The notes below the pieces were generated by a model. It saw only the letters and a program-made list of their open reading frames with translations. It was not told the origin of the DNA and searched no databases. This document shows, in pieces, positions 30,984 through 40,184 of a stretch of DNA of 64,000 nucleotides. A program made the position numbers and the translations under genes. This DNA comes from Hyphomicrobium sp. Its GTDB lineage: Bacteria > Pseudomonadota > Alphaproteobacteria > Rhizobiales > Hyphomicrobiaceae. Where the stretch lies: the NCBI RefSeq assembly GCF_009026145.1, contig NZ_WBUE01000003.1, positions 124,001 through 188,000 of the forward strand, written 5' to 3'. Within the stretch, counting starts at the first letter, position 1. The number at the start of each line of letters is the position of its first letter.

Positions 30984-32438
30984 CTAGCCGATGTCGTCAG
31001 CAATGGTGCCGTCGCCTCCAACGACGGTTGCGTCGAAGTTGTTGATCTGCAGGTTGGCACCCATCACGATGTTCTGGGTGAAGGCACTCACGTCGGCGAT
31101 AGCGTCGGCCGAGGCGGTGGTCGAGCCCGTGATCGAGCCGTTGGCACCGTTGTGGTTCGCCGTATCGTCGATCTTGCCATGGATGCCGTCGCCAGAGCTG
31201 GCGTGGCCGCCGTAGACGTCGACCTCCTGGAACGTCGTTCCGCTCGGGCCGTCGTACTTGACGAGCGGACGATACAGGAAATCGTTGTCCACCAAGTCGT
31301 TCACCTGCCCGACATCGAACTGCATGTCGTTGCCTGACCCGTTGAACGAGCTACCGACGGCGGTCGTGTCCAGCGTGAAGTCATCCATGTACAGATGGCT
31401 GCCCTTCACGCTGATCAGCTCCTGGGCGTCGAGATCGTTGATGTCGTTATCGAAGATCTCGGTAATGTCGGAGTTCTTGATGGCGAGGCCATCGTCATCT
31501 CCGCCATGTCCGCCATGGCCGCCATAGCCGTCTCCGCCGTCCTCGGCGCCATAGCCGCCGTAACCGCCGCCGCCGTGGCCGCCATGGTCGTCGATGTCAT
31601 TGGCCTGCACCGAGTCACCGCCGACCACGTTCACGGTTGCGAAATTGCCCTGGGTGTTGGCACCCATGACGATGTCTTGCGTGAACGCGGAAACCGCGGC
31701 AACGCCATCGGCCGAGGCCAAGGCACTGCCTAGGACGCTGCCGTCGCCGGCATTGCCGTTGGCGCTGTCATCGATGTCACCATCGATGCCGTCGTCGGCA
31801 TACGCTCTGCCGCCTTCGACCTTGACATCCTGGAACGGATCATCGCCGCCCTTGTCGTGGCCGTAGTCCTTCTCCCACGGCTTGTGGTGGCCGCCGTCTT
31901 GGCTGCGTGCAGCCTCGAACAGCACCTGCGGCGCGATCAGCTTGTCATTGTCGACGAGGTTGTTGGACTGGCGCACGCTGAACTGGGAGTCGTTGCCGCT
32001 CCCGTTGAACGACTTGCCGACCGCCAGCTGGCGCGCCGTAAAGTCGTCCATCGACACCTTGCCGCCATAGCTGACGTCAATCAGCTCCTGGCTGTCGATG
32101 TCGTTCACATCCTCATCGTGCTCCGTGTAGAGGTTGGAGTCCTGGATGATGTTGTTCGAGTCCACGTCGACCTTGACGTCCCAAGTGCTGACGTCGATGT
32201 CCTTGTCGACCCGCTCCTCGAACTTAACCTTGTACTCCTCCTCGACCTTCTTGTGCTCGTCGATGTCAATTTTGACTCTGACGTAGGGTGGGCTGTGCAC
32301 GTCTACCTTGTATTCCGACTCGGTCTTGGTATCGACATCCAGATCGAGGTCAATATCGAGATCTTGTTTGATATCGACGTCGAGATCTTTGCCTTTGTCG
32401 TCGTTGTCATGATGATTGTCATATGGATTGCCAGACAT
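30984..32438 (-). CDS. Asp-rich secreted-type protein with an internal duplication
   Basis: A 484-residue, very acidic protein without signal peptide. Residues 17-90 alternate Asp with hydrophobic or Lys residues ('DLDVDIKQDLDIDLDLDVD'). A module at about 97-283 is repeated at about 320-484: both have 'MDDFT', 'SFNGSGND.QF', 'LVDND', 'G.IDD.AN', 'SADG/A.A.VSAFTQ.IVMGAN' and a final 'VVGGD'. A Gly/His/Asp/Tyr-rich linker (about 284-316) joins them. No known family is recognised; the design suggests a calcium- or metal-binding matrix protein exported by the neighbouring type I system. GGAG precedes the ATG. It is probably the first gene of the secretion operon. Confidence 0.82.
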   Translation of the reverse strand: MSGNPYDNHHDNDDKGKDLDVDIKQDLDIDLDLDVDTKTESEYKVDVHSPPYVRVKIDIDEHKKVEEEYKVKFEERVDKDIDVSTWDVKVDVDSNNIIQDSNLYTEHDEDVNDIDSQELIDVSYGGKVSMDDFTARQLAVGKSFNGSGNDSQFSVRQSNNLVDNDKLIAPQVLFEAARSQDGGHHKPWEKDYGHDKGGDDPFQDVKVEGGRAYADDGIDGDIDDSANGNAGDGSVLGSALASADGVAAVSAFTQDIVMGANTQGNFATVNVVGGDSVQANDIDDHGGHGGGGYGGYGAEDGGDGYGGHGGHGGDDDGLAIKNSDITEIFDNDINDLDAQELISVKGSHLYMDDFTLDTTAVGSSFNGSGNDMQFDVGQVNDLVDNDFLYRPLVKYDGPSGTTFQEVDVYGGHASSGDGIHGKIDDTANHNGANGSITGSTTASADAIADVSAFTQNIVMGANLQINNFDATVVGGDGTIADDIG

Positions 32439-33136
32439 AACGATACTCCATTCTCAAACGTGACGTCTGTCACGGAGTTTCATTTTGGAGCACCGCATTC
32501 ATGACCTGGCGAAAGGCCAATCTTCTTCGCTGGCCAATGCCGTCACATAAGCGATGCTTTTGATTTTCAGGCTAGTTCAGCGATTCTTGCAGAATGCGTC
32601 CGCAATCGCCAGGCGCAATTCATGCAATAGCGCGGCAGAAATGATTGGAATTCTGATGCGGCACCTCCCTTGCGTTGTTGCAACGAAACTCTCATTCGCG
32701 CCGCAAAAATGCGCGGCCGACTTCATTTCGCTTCTTTGCCAAGGGATCACGGTACGCTTCTACTCTTGACCGCCGTAACTGGCGAAGTAGTGCGCACTCT
32801 CGTATTGGAGCGAGGCAGAGCCTCTTCTCGCTACCAAACCTCGGGCACCCGTGGGGTGACCGCTACCTGCGATGTTTGTGCGGGGCTTTAGGAAATGCTC
32901 GTTTACAGCACTTCCATTTCGTGGTCAGGCGGGCGTAACTCTCTTGCGAAACCCGAGCCGCCGCTGGCCACGGCCTTGAACGCAAACATACGCATAACCT
33001 ATGATTTACATACCATGCCCAATATGGCGCTACAACAATTAAAATATTGCTGAAAGCGGTTTTATTTTCCCCGCCCAAGGAAGTCCGAGCAGCTGCTGGA
33101 TTGAACACCACATCAAATTCGTATTATTCTTACTTT
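32439..33136. other. Gene-free, relatively AT-rich stretch
   Basis: About 700 bases without a supportable gene. The part next to 32438 must hold the promoter of the Asp-rich protein gene. From about 32980 to 33150 base composition is visibly more AT-rich than the rest of the window. The short frames present have no ribosome binding site and no recognisable protein. A regulatory RNA cannot be excluded. Confidence 0.4.
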
Positions 33137-33652
33137 TCAGCAGATGCGATCGTCAAAATAGCGGGCCCACAAGGCAGCGGCAATGGCACCGGCGCGGCCG
33201 AAGGCGCGGGCCTCATTGGGCGTCAGCGCTGGAGCGGGGGCCAGGACCGCATCCTCGCAAAGCTCGCGGATGTCCGGATCAACGGGATCCTGGCGGCCGT
33301 AGAGAGCATCAAAGAAGCGGGCTGCGTTGCTGCAGCCGCGCCAGAAATCGGGGTCGGCATTGGCGCTCAGGAGGCAGATGTCCTCGCCGATGCGATCATC
33401 GGAAAGGCCGGTTATGGCCTGCCAGGCCTGCGCCTGGGCGAGGCCGAGATCGTCACCGTCGAGGCGGCCCCGGGTTTCCAGCTTGGCCACGATCGATATC
33501 AGCATGGTGAGGAAGCCGATCATGTAGGGCTCCTGCCAGCGCGTCGGGGGGATGGAGCCGATCCGGCCGCGGCTCAAGTCGACCATCGGCGCGATCGTCG
33601 AGATGGCCGCACGGCGCGCACGCGAAATCATCCATAAGCTGGCGACACCCAT
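33137..33652 (-). CDS. Hypothetical protein
   Basis: A 171-residue protein of unknown function. The N-terminal 50 residues are basic with hydrophobic stretches ('MGVASLWMISRARRAAISTI', 'YMIGFLTMLISIVAKLETRGRLDGDD'), and the C-terminal half is acidic and helical ('DPDFWRGCSNAARFFDALYGRQDPVDPDIRELCEDAV'). The ATG at 33652 is chosen over a TTG at 33685. The gene's 3' end borders the AT-rich intergenic stretch, and it is divergent from the second HEPN-like gene. Reading-frame quality is good in GC-rich codons, but the family is not recognised. Confidence 0.66.
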   Translation of the reverse strand: MGVASLWMISRARRAAISTIAPMVDLSRGRIGSIPPTRWQEPYMIGFLTMLISIVAKLETRGRLDGDDLGLAQAQAWQAITGLSDDRIGEDICLLSANADPDFWRGCSNAARFFDALYGRQDPVDPDIRELCEDAVLAPAPALTPNEARAFGRAGAIAAALWARYFDDRIC

Positions 33653-33745
33653 CGTCTTACTCACTGCTGGGCGCACTTCAATCAATGCTATAGCTGGGTG
33701 GCAGATGGAGCAAGGTGCGGGGCCAGTTTGAGGACCAAAGCAAGC

Positions 33746-34330
33746 ATGCGTACGCGGGTTCCCCCTTCACCGAACTTTGCAGCCATCGAGGCGGCTGCGG
33801 TGGGAAGCGCTGTGCAGCGTCGTGATATTGTCGCGCACATCGGAAACCTCATCTTTACGTGGTCGAATAACGAGAGCCTCTTCATCTACCTTCTGCAGGT
33901 ACTGCTCGATACCGACTTCGAGTCGGCAGCAATTACCTTTGTCACCCTCAACACCACCCGCGCCCGGGTGGATCTGATACGCCGCTTGGCAAAGAAGCGC
34001 GTCCGCGACGCCGAGACCATCGCCAAGCTCGAACGCTTGATCGAACGCTTCAACGAGTGCACGAAGCTTCGCAACGAGCTCAATCATTCGATCTACGAGC
34101 TCGATGAGAATGGCCGCATCACACACACGAACGAATTGCGCTTCGTGGAGACGAAGACGGGCGTGAAATTCGCCGCGCGCCGTCCCGTCGATGCTGCGCG
34201 GCTCAAGCAGATCGACGGCACGGTCCGCAAGCTGATCAAGCTCAACCGCGATCTTTGGGCGTTCATGCCGGAGCTGGAAAAGGCGGCGCGCGCCGGTGGC
34301 GGGCAGGGCTCAGCGGGCGGAAGGTCCTAG
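33746..34330 (+). CDS. HEPN-like helical protein (second copy)
   Basis: A 194-residue helical protein. 'CTKLRNELNHSIYELDE' contains R-N-x3-H, the HEPN nuclease signature, at about residues 109-114. The helix before it ('HIGNLIFTWSNNESLFIYLLQVLLDTD') aligns by eye with the same segment of the gene at 12074, sharing 'LLDTD'. A C-terminal helical tail follows. The ATG at 33746 is chosen (GAGG about 13 bases upstream); a GTG at 33698 is possible. No antitoxin-like or MNT gene lies beside it; the SDR gene follows. RNase activity is inferred from the motif only. Confidence 0.7.
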   Translation: MRTRVPPSPNFAAIEAAAVGSAVQRRDIVAHIGNLIFTWSNNESLFIYLLQVLLDTDFESAAITFVTLNTTRARVDLIRRLAKKRVRDAETIAKLERLIERFNECTKLRNELNHSIYELDENGRITHTNELRFVETKTGVKFAARRPVDAARLKQIDGTVRKLIKLNRDLWAFMPELEKAARAGGGQGSAGGRS

Positions 34331-34430
34331 CTCCGGACCGCCGGACCGCAAGGGATCGTCCCTTCTGCCGCTCGCTCTCGCCGCCCGGGTCTGCTACCAC
34401 CACAGCCTCCGAAAGACGAAAGACCGCCCC

Positions 34431-35327
34431 TTGCTCCGCCGACTCATCGACCTCTGGCTTGCGCGTAACGCCCAGCCGTCTGCAGCCGCTCTCGAGGCTG
34501 TCGCGCACTTGAAGCCGATGACTGTCATCACCGGCGGCTCGCGCGGCATCGGCTTCGCGCTCGCCCGGCGCTTCGCCAAGGCCGGGAATGACGTTGCTCT
34601 CATCGCCCGCCACGCGGACGCTCTGGAGGCCGCCGCCGCCGCCGTAGCGCGCGAGCGCCACGTCAAAGCGCTGGCCATCGCCATGGACGTCACCGATGCC
34701 GACGCCCCGCAGCGGATCGACGCCCATCTCGCCGCCAACGGGTTCTATCCCGAGACGCTCGTCAATTGCGCCGGTGTGGGCCTCTCGGGCCCGTTCGTCG
34801 AGCATACGGAGGAAGCCATCAGCTACCTCCTCGAGGTCAACTCCGTGGCTCTCACGCGCCTGACGCGGCACTTCCTGCCCGGGCTGCTGGCGCGCGGCAA
34901 GGGAGGCATCATCAATGTCGCCTCGCTGGGCGGTCTCGTGCCTGGCCCCAATCAGGCCGCCTACTATGCCAGCAAGGCATACGTCGTCTCGCTCACGCGT
35001 GCCATCGCCACGGAGAACGCCGGTCGTGGGGTCCGTCTGATGGCGCTGGCTCCCGGACCCGTCAACACCGGCTTTCATCGCGCCATGGGCGCCGAGCTTT
35101 CCTTCTACCGCCAGTTGATGCTGGCGCTGAGCGCCGAGCAGACGGCGCGCGCCGCTTATCGCGGCTACGTGCTCGGCTGCCATCTGCTCGTCCCAGGTGT
35201 TACCGGTAAATTGCTGCAGATCGCGCTTTGGATCATTCCGCATGCGCTGCTTCTGCCGATCATCGGCTGGCTACTGCGTCGACGCGAGGAGCGACCGTGG
35301 TCTGACACGCTCGATAAGGAAGCGTGA
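34431..35327 (+). CDS. Short-chain dehydrogenase/reductase
   Basis: A classical-type SDR of about 298 residues. 'MTVITGGSRGIGFALARRF' is the NAD(P)-binding glycine motif (TGxxxGxG), 'LVNCAGVG' is the NxAG motif, and the active site is 'VASLGG' (Ser) and 'YYASKAYV' (Y-x3-K). The C-terminus has a hydrophobic stretch ('LLQIALWIIPHALLLPIIGWLL'), suggesting membrane association. The start is uncertain: TTG 34431 gives the N-terminus 'LLRRLIDLWLARNAQPSAAA', which looks like a genuine part of this subfamily; GTG 34296 would overlap the HEPN-like gene, and ATG 34518 begins at the glycine motif. Substrate unknown. Confidence 0.87.
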   Translation: MLRRLIDLWLARNAQPSAAALEAVAHLKPMTVITGGSRGIGFALARRFAKAGNDVALIARHADALEAAAAAVARERHVKALAIAMDVTDADAPQRIDAHLAANGFYPETLVNCAGVGLSGPFVEHTEEAISYLLEVNSVALTRLTRHFLPGLLARGKGGIINVASLGGLVPGPNQAAYYASKAYVVSLTRAIATENAGRGVRLMALAPGPVNTGFHRAMGAELSFYRQLMLALSAEQTARAAYRGYVLGCHLLVPGVTGKLLQIALWIIPHALLLPIIGWLLRRREERPWSDTLDKEA

Positions 35328-35641
35328 AGACTTGGCGTCCGCCGGCAGAAGCATTTGCTTTGTCGAAATACTTTTCCGATTTAGTGTCGGAAGGCGCCGC
35401 GAGTCAGGTATTGCGTATCATGGCGCAGTCGGCGCGGTGGCGCGCCAGCGAGTAGCGTCAAACTCGCTTCGCGCGCGCCGCCGCGTCGACCCCGCCTCCC
35501 TCACATATGCACCGTCGCGGTAGATGCGTTGTGCTCCTTGGCAGCGCGATTTGAGCATTTTCACCATTATCCTGCGATCCCTGGACAGCGGTGCGCCGAC
35601 GCCCTAAACGCCGAACGTGCGCGATTGCATGTGAGGACCGC
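35328..35641. other. Intergenic region with a weak stem-loop
   Basis: 314 bases without a gene. TTCCGA (35374-35379) and TCGGAA (35387-35392) can form a short hairpin, extended by two G-T pairs, 47 bases after the SDR stop. There is no T-run. The promoter of the GH15-otsA-pfkB-otsB group should lie in the right-hand half; no clear operator is seen. Confidence 0.35.
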
Positions 35642-37456
35642 ATGGCCGGCAAGTACGAAACCAGTGCCGATGTCGCCAATCTCGATCTTGCACCCATCGG
35701 CAATGGGCGCATCGCCGCGCTCGTCAACACGCGCGGGCGCATCGTCTGGTGGTGCTTTCCGCGCCTCGATTCCGATCCGGTGTTCTCCCGTCTCCTCGCC
35801 GGCGACGAGGAGAAAGGCTTTTGCGACGTCGTTCTGCACGGGCACGCTACGTCCAGCGCGCAGTACGTGCGTAACACGGCCATCGTCGAAACGGTGCTCG
35901 AGGATGCCAGCGGGAACGCCGTCCGCATCACCGATTTCGCGCCGCGTTTCTTGCGCTACGAGCGCGCTTTCCACCCGGCGCAGATCATCCGCCGCATCGA
36001 GCCGCTGAGGGGGCTGCCGCGCGTTACCATCCGCTTGCGCCCCACCTTCAACTACGGGCAGCCAGCCGAGGGCATGGCGGTCGGATCCAATCATATCCGC
36101 TATAGCGGCGGCGCCGACGTGCTGCGCGTCACCACCGACGCACCACTCTCCTATATCGCGCATGAGACGCCGTTCGCGCTTACCCACCCGATGACGCTGA
36201 TACTCGGTGCCGACGAGCCGCTGGAGGCCTCCGTCGACAGTGTCGCCCGCGAGTTTCTCGAGCGCACGCGCAGCTATTGGCTGGCATGGGTGCGCGGCCT
36301 CGGCATCCCGCTCGAATGGCAGGCGGCGATCATCCGCGCCGCCATCACCTTGAAGCTGTGCCACTTCGAGGAAACGGGCGCCATCATCGCCGCGCATACG
36401 ACGTCGATCCCCGAGGCACCCGGAACCCAACGCAATTGGGACTACCGCTTCTGTTGGCTGCGTGACGCCTATTTCGTCATCAGCGCCCTCAATCGTCTGG
36501 GCGCGACGCAGACGATGGAGGGCTACCTCAACTACATCACTACCATCGCCGTCGATATCGAGCCACCGCTGCAGCCAGTCTACGGCATCATTCACAATCA
36601 ACCGCTGGACGAGCGCATCGCATCTGACCTTGCCGGATTTCGCGGCATGGGTCCGGTGCGAATCGGCAACCAAGCTGCCGAGCAGGCGCAGCACGATGCC
36701 TATGGCAGCGTAATTCTCGGCGCTTCGCATATGTTCATTGACGAGCGTCTGCCGGGCATGGGCGACGTAGCGTTGTTCCGCCGCCTCGAGCCGCTCGGCC
36801 ACCAGGCGCGGCGCCTCTATCTCGAGCCCGACTCCGGGCCCTGGGAGTACCGCGGCCGCAAGCGCATTCATACCCATTCAGCCACCATGTGCTGGGTCGC
36901 TTGCGACCGGCTGGCGCGCCTCGCGGGCCTGTTGGCCCTCGATGACCGTGCCGGCTACTGGCGGGGACAGGCCGACAAGATCCGCAGCGAGATTCTCGAG
37001 CGCGCATGGAGCTCCAAATGGGGCGCCCTCGCCGGCGCACTCGATCACGATGATCTCGACGCCAGCGCGCTGCTCGTCGCCGAGCTGGGCCTACTGAGCG
37101 CCGGCGATGAACGTTACCGGCGCACGGTCGACGTCATCGGCAAGGAGCTCAACCGCAACGGCTTCATCATGCGCTACACGGCGGACGACGACTTCGGCGC
37201 CCCGGAAACGGCGTTTCTCGTCTGCCGGTTCTGGTATGCGGACGCGCTGGCATCCGTCGGCGAGCGGGCCAAGGCGCGCGATATCTTCACCGACGTGCTT
37301 TCGCGCGCCAACTCCTTCGGCATTCTCAGCGAAGACATTCACCCGGCATCGGGCGAGCTGTGGGGAAACATCCCGCAGACGTACTGCATGGCCGGTATCA
37401 TTAATACGGGCATGAAACTGTCGCGCAGCTGGGAAGATGCGTGGGCTGCCGGCTGA
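35642..37456 (+). CDS. Glycoside hydrolase family 15 protein (glucoamylase/trehalase-like)
   Basis: A 604-residue GH15 enzyme: N-terminal beta-sandwich (about 1-220) and an (alpha/alpha)6 barrel (about 230-600). 'NWDYRFCWLRDAYF' is the conserved substrate-site motif. 'EPDSGPWEYRGRKRIHTHS' carries the likely general acid Glu, and 'ILSEDIHPASGELWGNIPQTYC' the likely general base. No signal peptide, so it acts in the cytoplasm; such enzymes are glucoamylase- or trehalase-like. The ATG at 35642 has GAGG about 7 bases upstream. It precedes otsA by 90 bases, so trehalose is the probable linked metabolite. Confidence 0.93.
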   Translation: MAGKYETSADVANLDLAPIGNGRIAALVNTRGRIVWWCFPRLDSDPVFSRLLAGDEEKGFCDVVLHGHATSSAQYVRNTAIVETVLEDASGNAVRITDFAPRFLRYERAFHPAQIIRRIEPLRGLPRVTIRLRPTFNYGQPAEGMAVGSNHIRYSGGADVLRVTTDAPLSYIAHETPFALTHPMTLILGADEPLEASVDSVAREFLERTRSYWLAWVRGLGIPLEWQAAIIRAAITLKLCHFEETGAIIAAHTTSIPEAPGTQRNWDYRFCWLRDAYFVISALNRLGATQTMEGYLNYITTIAVDIEPPLQPVYGIIHNQPLDERIASDLAGFRGMGPVRIGNQAAEQAQHDAYGSVILGASHMFIDERLPGMGDVALFRRLEPLGHQARRLYLEPDSGPWEYRGRKRIHTHSATMCWVACDRLARLAGLLALDDRAGYWRGQADKIRSEILERAWSSKWGALAGALDHDDLDASALLVAELGLLSAGDERYRRTVDVIGKELNRNGFIMRYTADDDFGAPETAFLVCRFWYADALASVGERAKARDIFTDVLSRANSFGILSEDIHPASGELWGNIPQTYCMAGIINTGMKLSRSWEDAWAAG

Positions 37457-37546
37457 GCACCGCAGAATTGCTCAATTGGAACCATAACCGAAGCTAAATG
37501 GTTGTCAGCTAGGGAATCCCCAACTCTCGCCGCCAACGGGAGAAGC

Positions 37547-39004
37547 ATGAGCCGTATCGTCCTGGTCTCCAACCGCGTCGCCGATCTCGCCAAGGCCTCG
37601 CAGGCCGGCGGGGTAGCAGTGGCCATTGCAGACACCTTGCATGCCCGCAAGGGACTTTGGCTCGGGTGGAACGGCCGCATCGGTGACCGCAGCGAGGAGC
37701 TGCGCACGAGACCCGACCTCACGGAGTCTGATGGCACGACCATCGCCACGTTGTCGCTCAGCGCCCGCGAGCACGACGACTACTACACCGGCTATTCCAA
37801 CAACGTGCTCTGGCCCGTGTTCCACGCGCGCCTCGACATCGCCCAGTTCGAGGCCGGCTACTACCAGCGCTATCTCGACGTGAACAAGCGCTTCGCCCAG
37901 GCGCTGCGTCCGCTGCTGAATGCAGACGATACGATCTGGGTGCACGACTATCACCTAATTCCGCTGGGCATGGAGTTGCGTGCGCTCGGAGTGAGCAACC
38001 CGATCGGATTTTTCCTCCACATCCCGGTGCCGCCGGCGCAGATGTTTCTTGCCATCCCGGAGCATCGCGAGCTTGCCCGCGGCCTTGCCTCCTACGACCT
38101 CATCGGCCTGCAGACCAAGGTGGATGTGGGGAACCTCATCGACTATCTGCAGGATGGCGTATTCGGCCGCATCCTGCAGGATGGCCGCATTCGTGCCTTC
38201 GACCGCGAGCTTGCGATCGCCAGCTTCCCGGTCGGCATCGATGTCGATTCCTTCATCGGCTCGCGGCCCAAGCGCGTCCGCGAGCAGCCGCCGACGACCA
38301 TCCGCCTGCTCGGGGTCGATCGTCTCGACTACACCAAGGGACTGCCGCAGAAGTTTCGGGCCTTCAATCGGTTTCTCGAGAAATATCCCGATTACCGGCG
38401 CAAGGTGACGCTGTCGCAGATCGCGCCGCCAACGCGCGAGACGATGGCCGCATACGCCGACATTCGGCACGAGCTCGAGACACTCTCGGGTCGCATCAAC
38501 GGCCGTTACGGAGAGCTCGACTGGGTGCCCATCCAGTACATTCACCGCACGGCGCCGCGTAAGATGCTCGTCGACATCTATCGCAATTCTCGCATCGGCT
38601 TTGTCACGCCGCTCCGCGACGGCATGAACCTCGTTGCCAAGGAGTACGTTGCTGCGCAAGATCCCAACGATCCGGGCGTGCTCATCCTGTCGCGTTTCGC
38701 CGGTGCTGCCGAGCAAATGAAAGAGGCGCTCATCGTCAATCCGTACGACGTGGAGGAAATGGCAAATTCGATCAAAGTCGCTCTCGAGATGGGGCTCACC
38801 GAGCGTCAAGAGCGCTACCAGGCGCTGCTTGCGGGTGTCCGGCGGAACAACACCTACGTATGGTGCCGGTCGTTCTTGCACGCTCTCGATAGCGTGGGCC
38901 GTCGCAACCCGCTGGCCATTCCCTCCTCACCATCCGACGCGGCGCGCAAGGCGTTGCAGGAGATCGAGCTCGCGCGTGTCTCTCCCCGCATGCAACCGAA
39001 TTGA
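37547..39004 (+). CDS. otsA: Trehalose-6-phosphate synthase
   Basis: Joins UDP-glucose and glucose 6-phosphate to trehalose 6-phosphate. The 485-residue GT20 protein has 'IVLVSNRVADLA' at the start, 'WVHDYHLIPLGMELR' (UDP-sugar/G6P region), 'GVDRLDYTKGLPQKFRAF' and 'VTPLRDGMNLVAKEYVAAQ'. It matches the usual OtsA length and is cytoplasmic. The ATG at 37547 follows GGGAG. otsB lies two genes downstream, separated only by a PfkB kinase gene, giving an osmo- or desiccation-protection operon. Some residues at the N-terminal glycine loop ('AGGVAVAIADTL') are slightly unusual but in place. Confidence 0.95.
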   Translation: MSRIVLVSNRVADLAKASQAGGVAVAIADTLHARKGLWLGWNGRIGDRSEELRTRPDLTESDGTTIATLSLSAREHDDYYTGYSNNVLWPVFHARLDIAQFEAGYYQRYLDVNKRFAQALRPLLNADDTIWVHDYHLIPLGMELRALGVSNPIGFFLHIPVPPAQMFLAIPEHRELARGLASYDLIGLQTKVDVGNLIDYLQDGVFGRILQDGRIRAFDRELAIASFPVGIDVDSFIGSRPKRVREQPPTTIRLLGVDRLDYTKGLPQKFRAFNRFLEKYPDYRRKVTLSQIAPPTRETMAAYADIRHELETLSGRINGRYGELDWVPIQYIHRTAPRKMLVDIYRNSRIGFVTPLRDGMNLVAKEYVAAQDPNDPGVLILSRFAGAAEQMKEALIVNPYDVEEMANSIKVALEMGLTERQERYQALLAGVRRNNTYVWCRSFLHALDSVGRRNPLAIPSSPSDAARKALQEIELARVSPRMQPN

Positions 39005-39054
39005 CGGGATCCCCTGCCGACGCGGTGCCGAATTCACCGCCTTGAGAGGATGTG

Positions 39055-40146
39055 ATGAAGGCTATTTCCATCGGCGGCGCCATGGTCGACACGATCGCCA
39101 TCATCGAGAGCGATCGCATCGAGCGCATGTCGATGCTCAATGCGGAGACTTCGTTCCTGCTGCTCGAGGAGGGCCGCAAGACCGAGGCGCTCGACATCTC
39201 GACTCACTGCGGCGGCGGGGCGGTGAACACAGCCGTGGCAATGTCGCGCCTCGGCTTTGACGTCGCGACGCTGGTCAAACTCGGTCGCGATGCGCGTGCC
39301 GAATTCATTCTCGCTCGCTTGAGCGCCGAGGGTGTATCCACCCGCTGGGTCATTCGCGACGCCGCGGCTCCGACGGGCGCCTCGGTCATCATCTCCTCGC
39401 ACGATCGCAACGCCGCCGTGTTCACCTTTCGTGGCGCCAACACGCTGCTTGAGCCAAGCGATCTCGTCAAAGACGCGTTCGCCGGTGATCTCGTCTATGT
39501 CTCCAGCCTGTCGAACCGCTCAGCGGATTGCTACCCCCTCATCATCGACCGGGCCAAGGCGGCCGGCGCCCTCGTTGCCGTCAATGCCGGCGTGCGGCAG
39601 CTTTCGGCGCACGGCGGGCCCTTCCTCGATAGCCTCGCCAAGATCGACATCCTCGCCATCAATCGCTCCGAAGCTGACGCCTTGGTGCCGGGTCTCGTCG
39701 CCAAGTTTGGCGAGGGTGGAGCAGCACTCGCTCTCGAGGCCGGGGAGCAACCTCCGCCTCTCTTGGCGCGCGGTCTCGTCGGCGGCGGGTATGAAATGAG
39801 CCTGCCGGCCTTCCTCTACGCCCTGCGCGGTCTCGGCACGCGCTACGTCATGCTCACGGACGGCCGCGGGGGCGCATTCGTGTGCGCCGACGGTGGCGTC
39901 ATCTATTGCCCGGCCGTCGAGGCCGCGGTCGCCAGCACGGCGGGCGCCGGCGACGCCATGGCCGCCACGTTCGCCACCTTCATCGCCCTCGGGCGCCCAA
40001 GCGACGTTGCCCTCAAGGCGGCGGCCCTCAACGCGGCCAGCGTCGTTTCCCATATAGACACGCAATCCGGATTGTTGCGGCATGAAGCGCTGCAAGGACG
40101 TCTTGCCGCCCGATCCGATATTCGGCTACGCCGGTGGACAGTGTGA
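39055..40146 (+). CDS. PfkB-family carbohydrate kinase
   Basis: A 363-residue ribokinase-fold sugar or nucleoside kinase. The N-terminal 'CGGGAVNTAVAMSRLG' and C-terminal 'ASTAGAGDAMAATFATF' are the two PfkB signatures; the catalytic Asp of GAGD is intact, although the usual leading Asp of 'DTxGAGD' is Ser. The ATG at 39055 follows GAGAGGATGTG. It sits between otsA and otsB, which is unusual; the substrate may be a sugar linked to trehalose turnover, but this is only context. A segment of about 30 residues ('EAGEQPPPLLARGLVGGGYEM') looks like an insertion. Confidence 0.9.
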   Translation: MKAISIGGAMVDTIAIIESDRIERMSMLNAETSFLLLEEGRKTEALDISTHCGGGAVNTAVAMSRLGFDVATLVKLGRDARAEFILARLSAEGVSTRWVIRDAAAPTGASVIISSHDRNAAVFTFRGANTLLEPSDLVKDAFAGDLVYVSSLSNRSADCYPLIIDRAKAAGALVAVNAGVRQLSAHGGPFLDSLAKIDILAINRSEADALVPGLVAKFGEGGAALALEAGEQPPPLLARGLVGGGYEMSLPAFLYALRGLGTRYVMLTDGRGGAFVCADGGVIYCPAVEAAVASTAGAGDAMAATFATFIALGRPSDVALKAAALNAASVVSHIDTQSGLLRHEALQGRLAARSDIRLRRWTV

Positions 40147-40184
40147 AGGCACTCCGCGGCGCACAATACCTTCGAGGGAGTGGC

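Noticed and set aside
33113-33130. TTGA...TCAA pair at about 33100-33115 as an FNR box
   Set aside because: The half-sites are 8 bases apart instead of 6, so the geometry does not fit the family.
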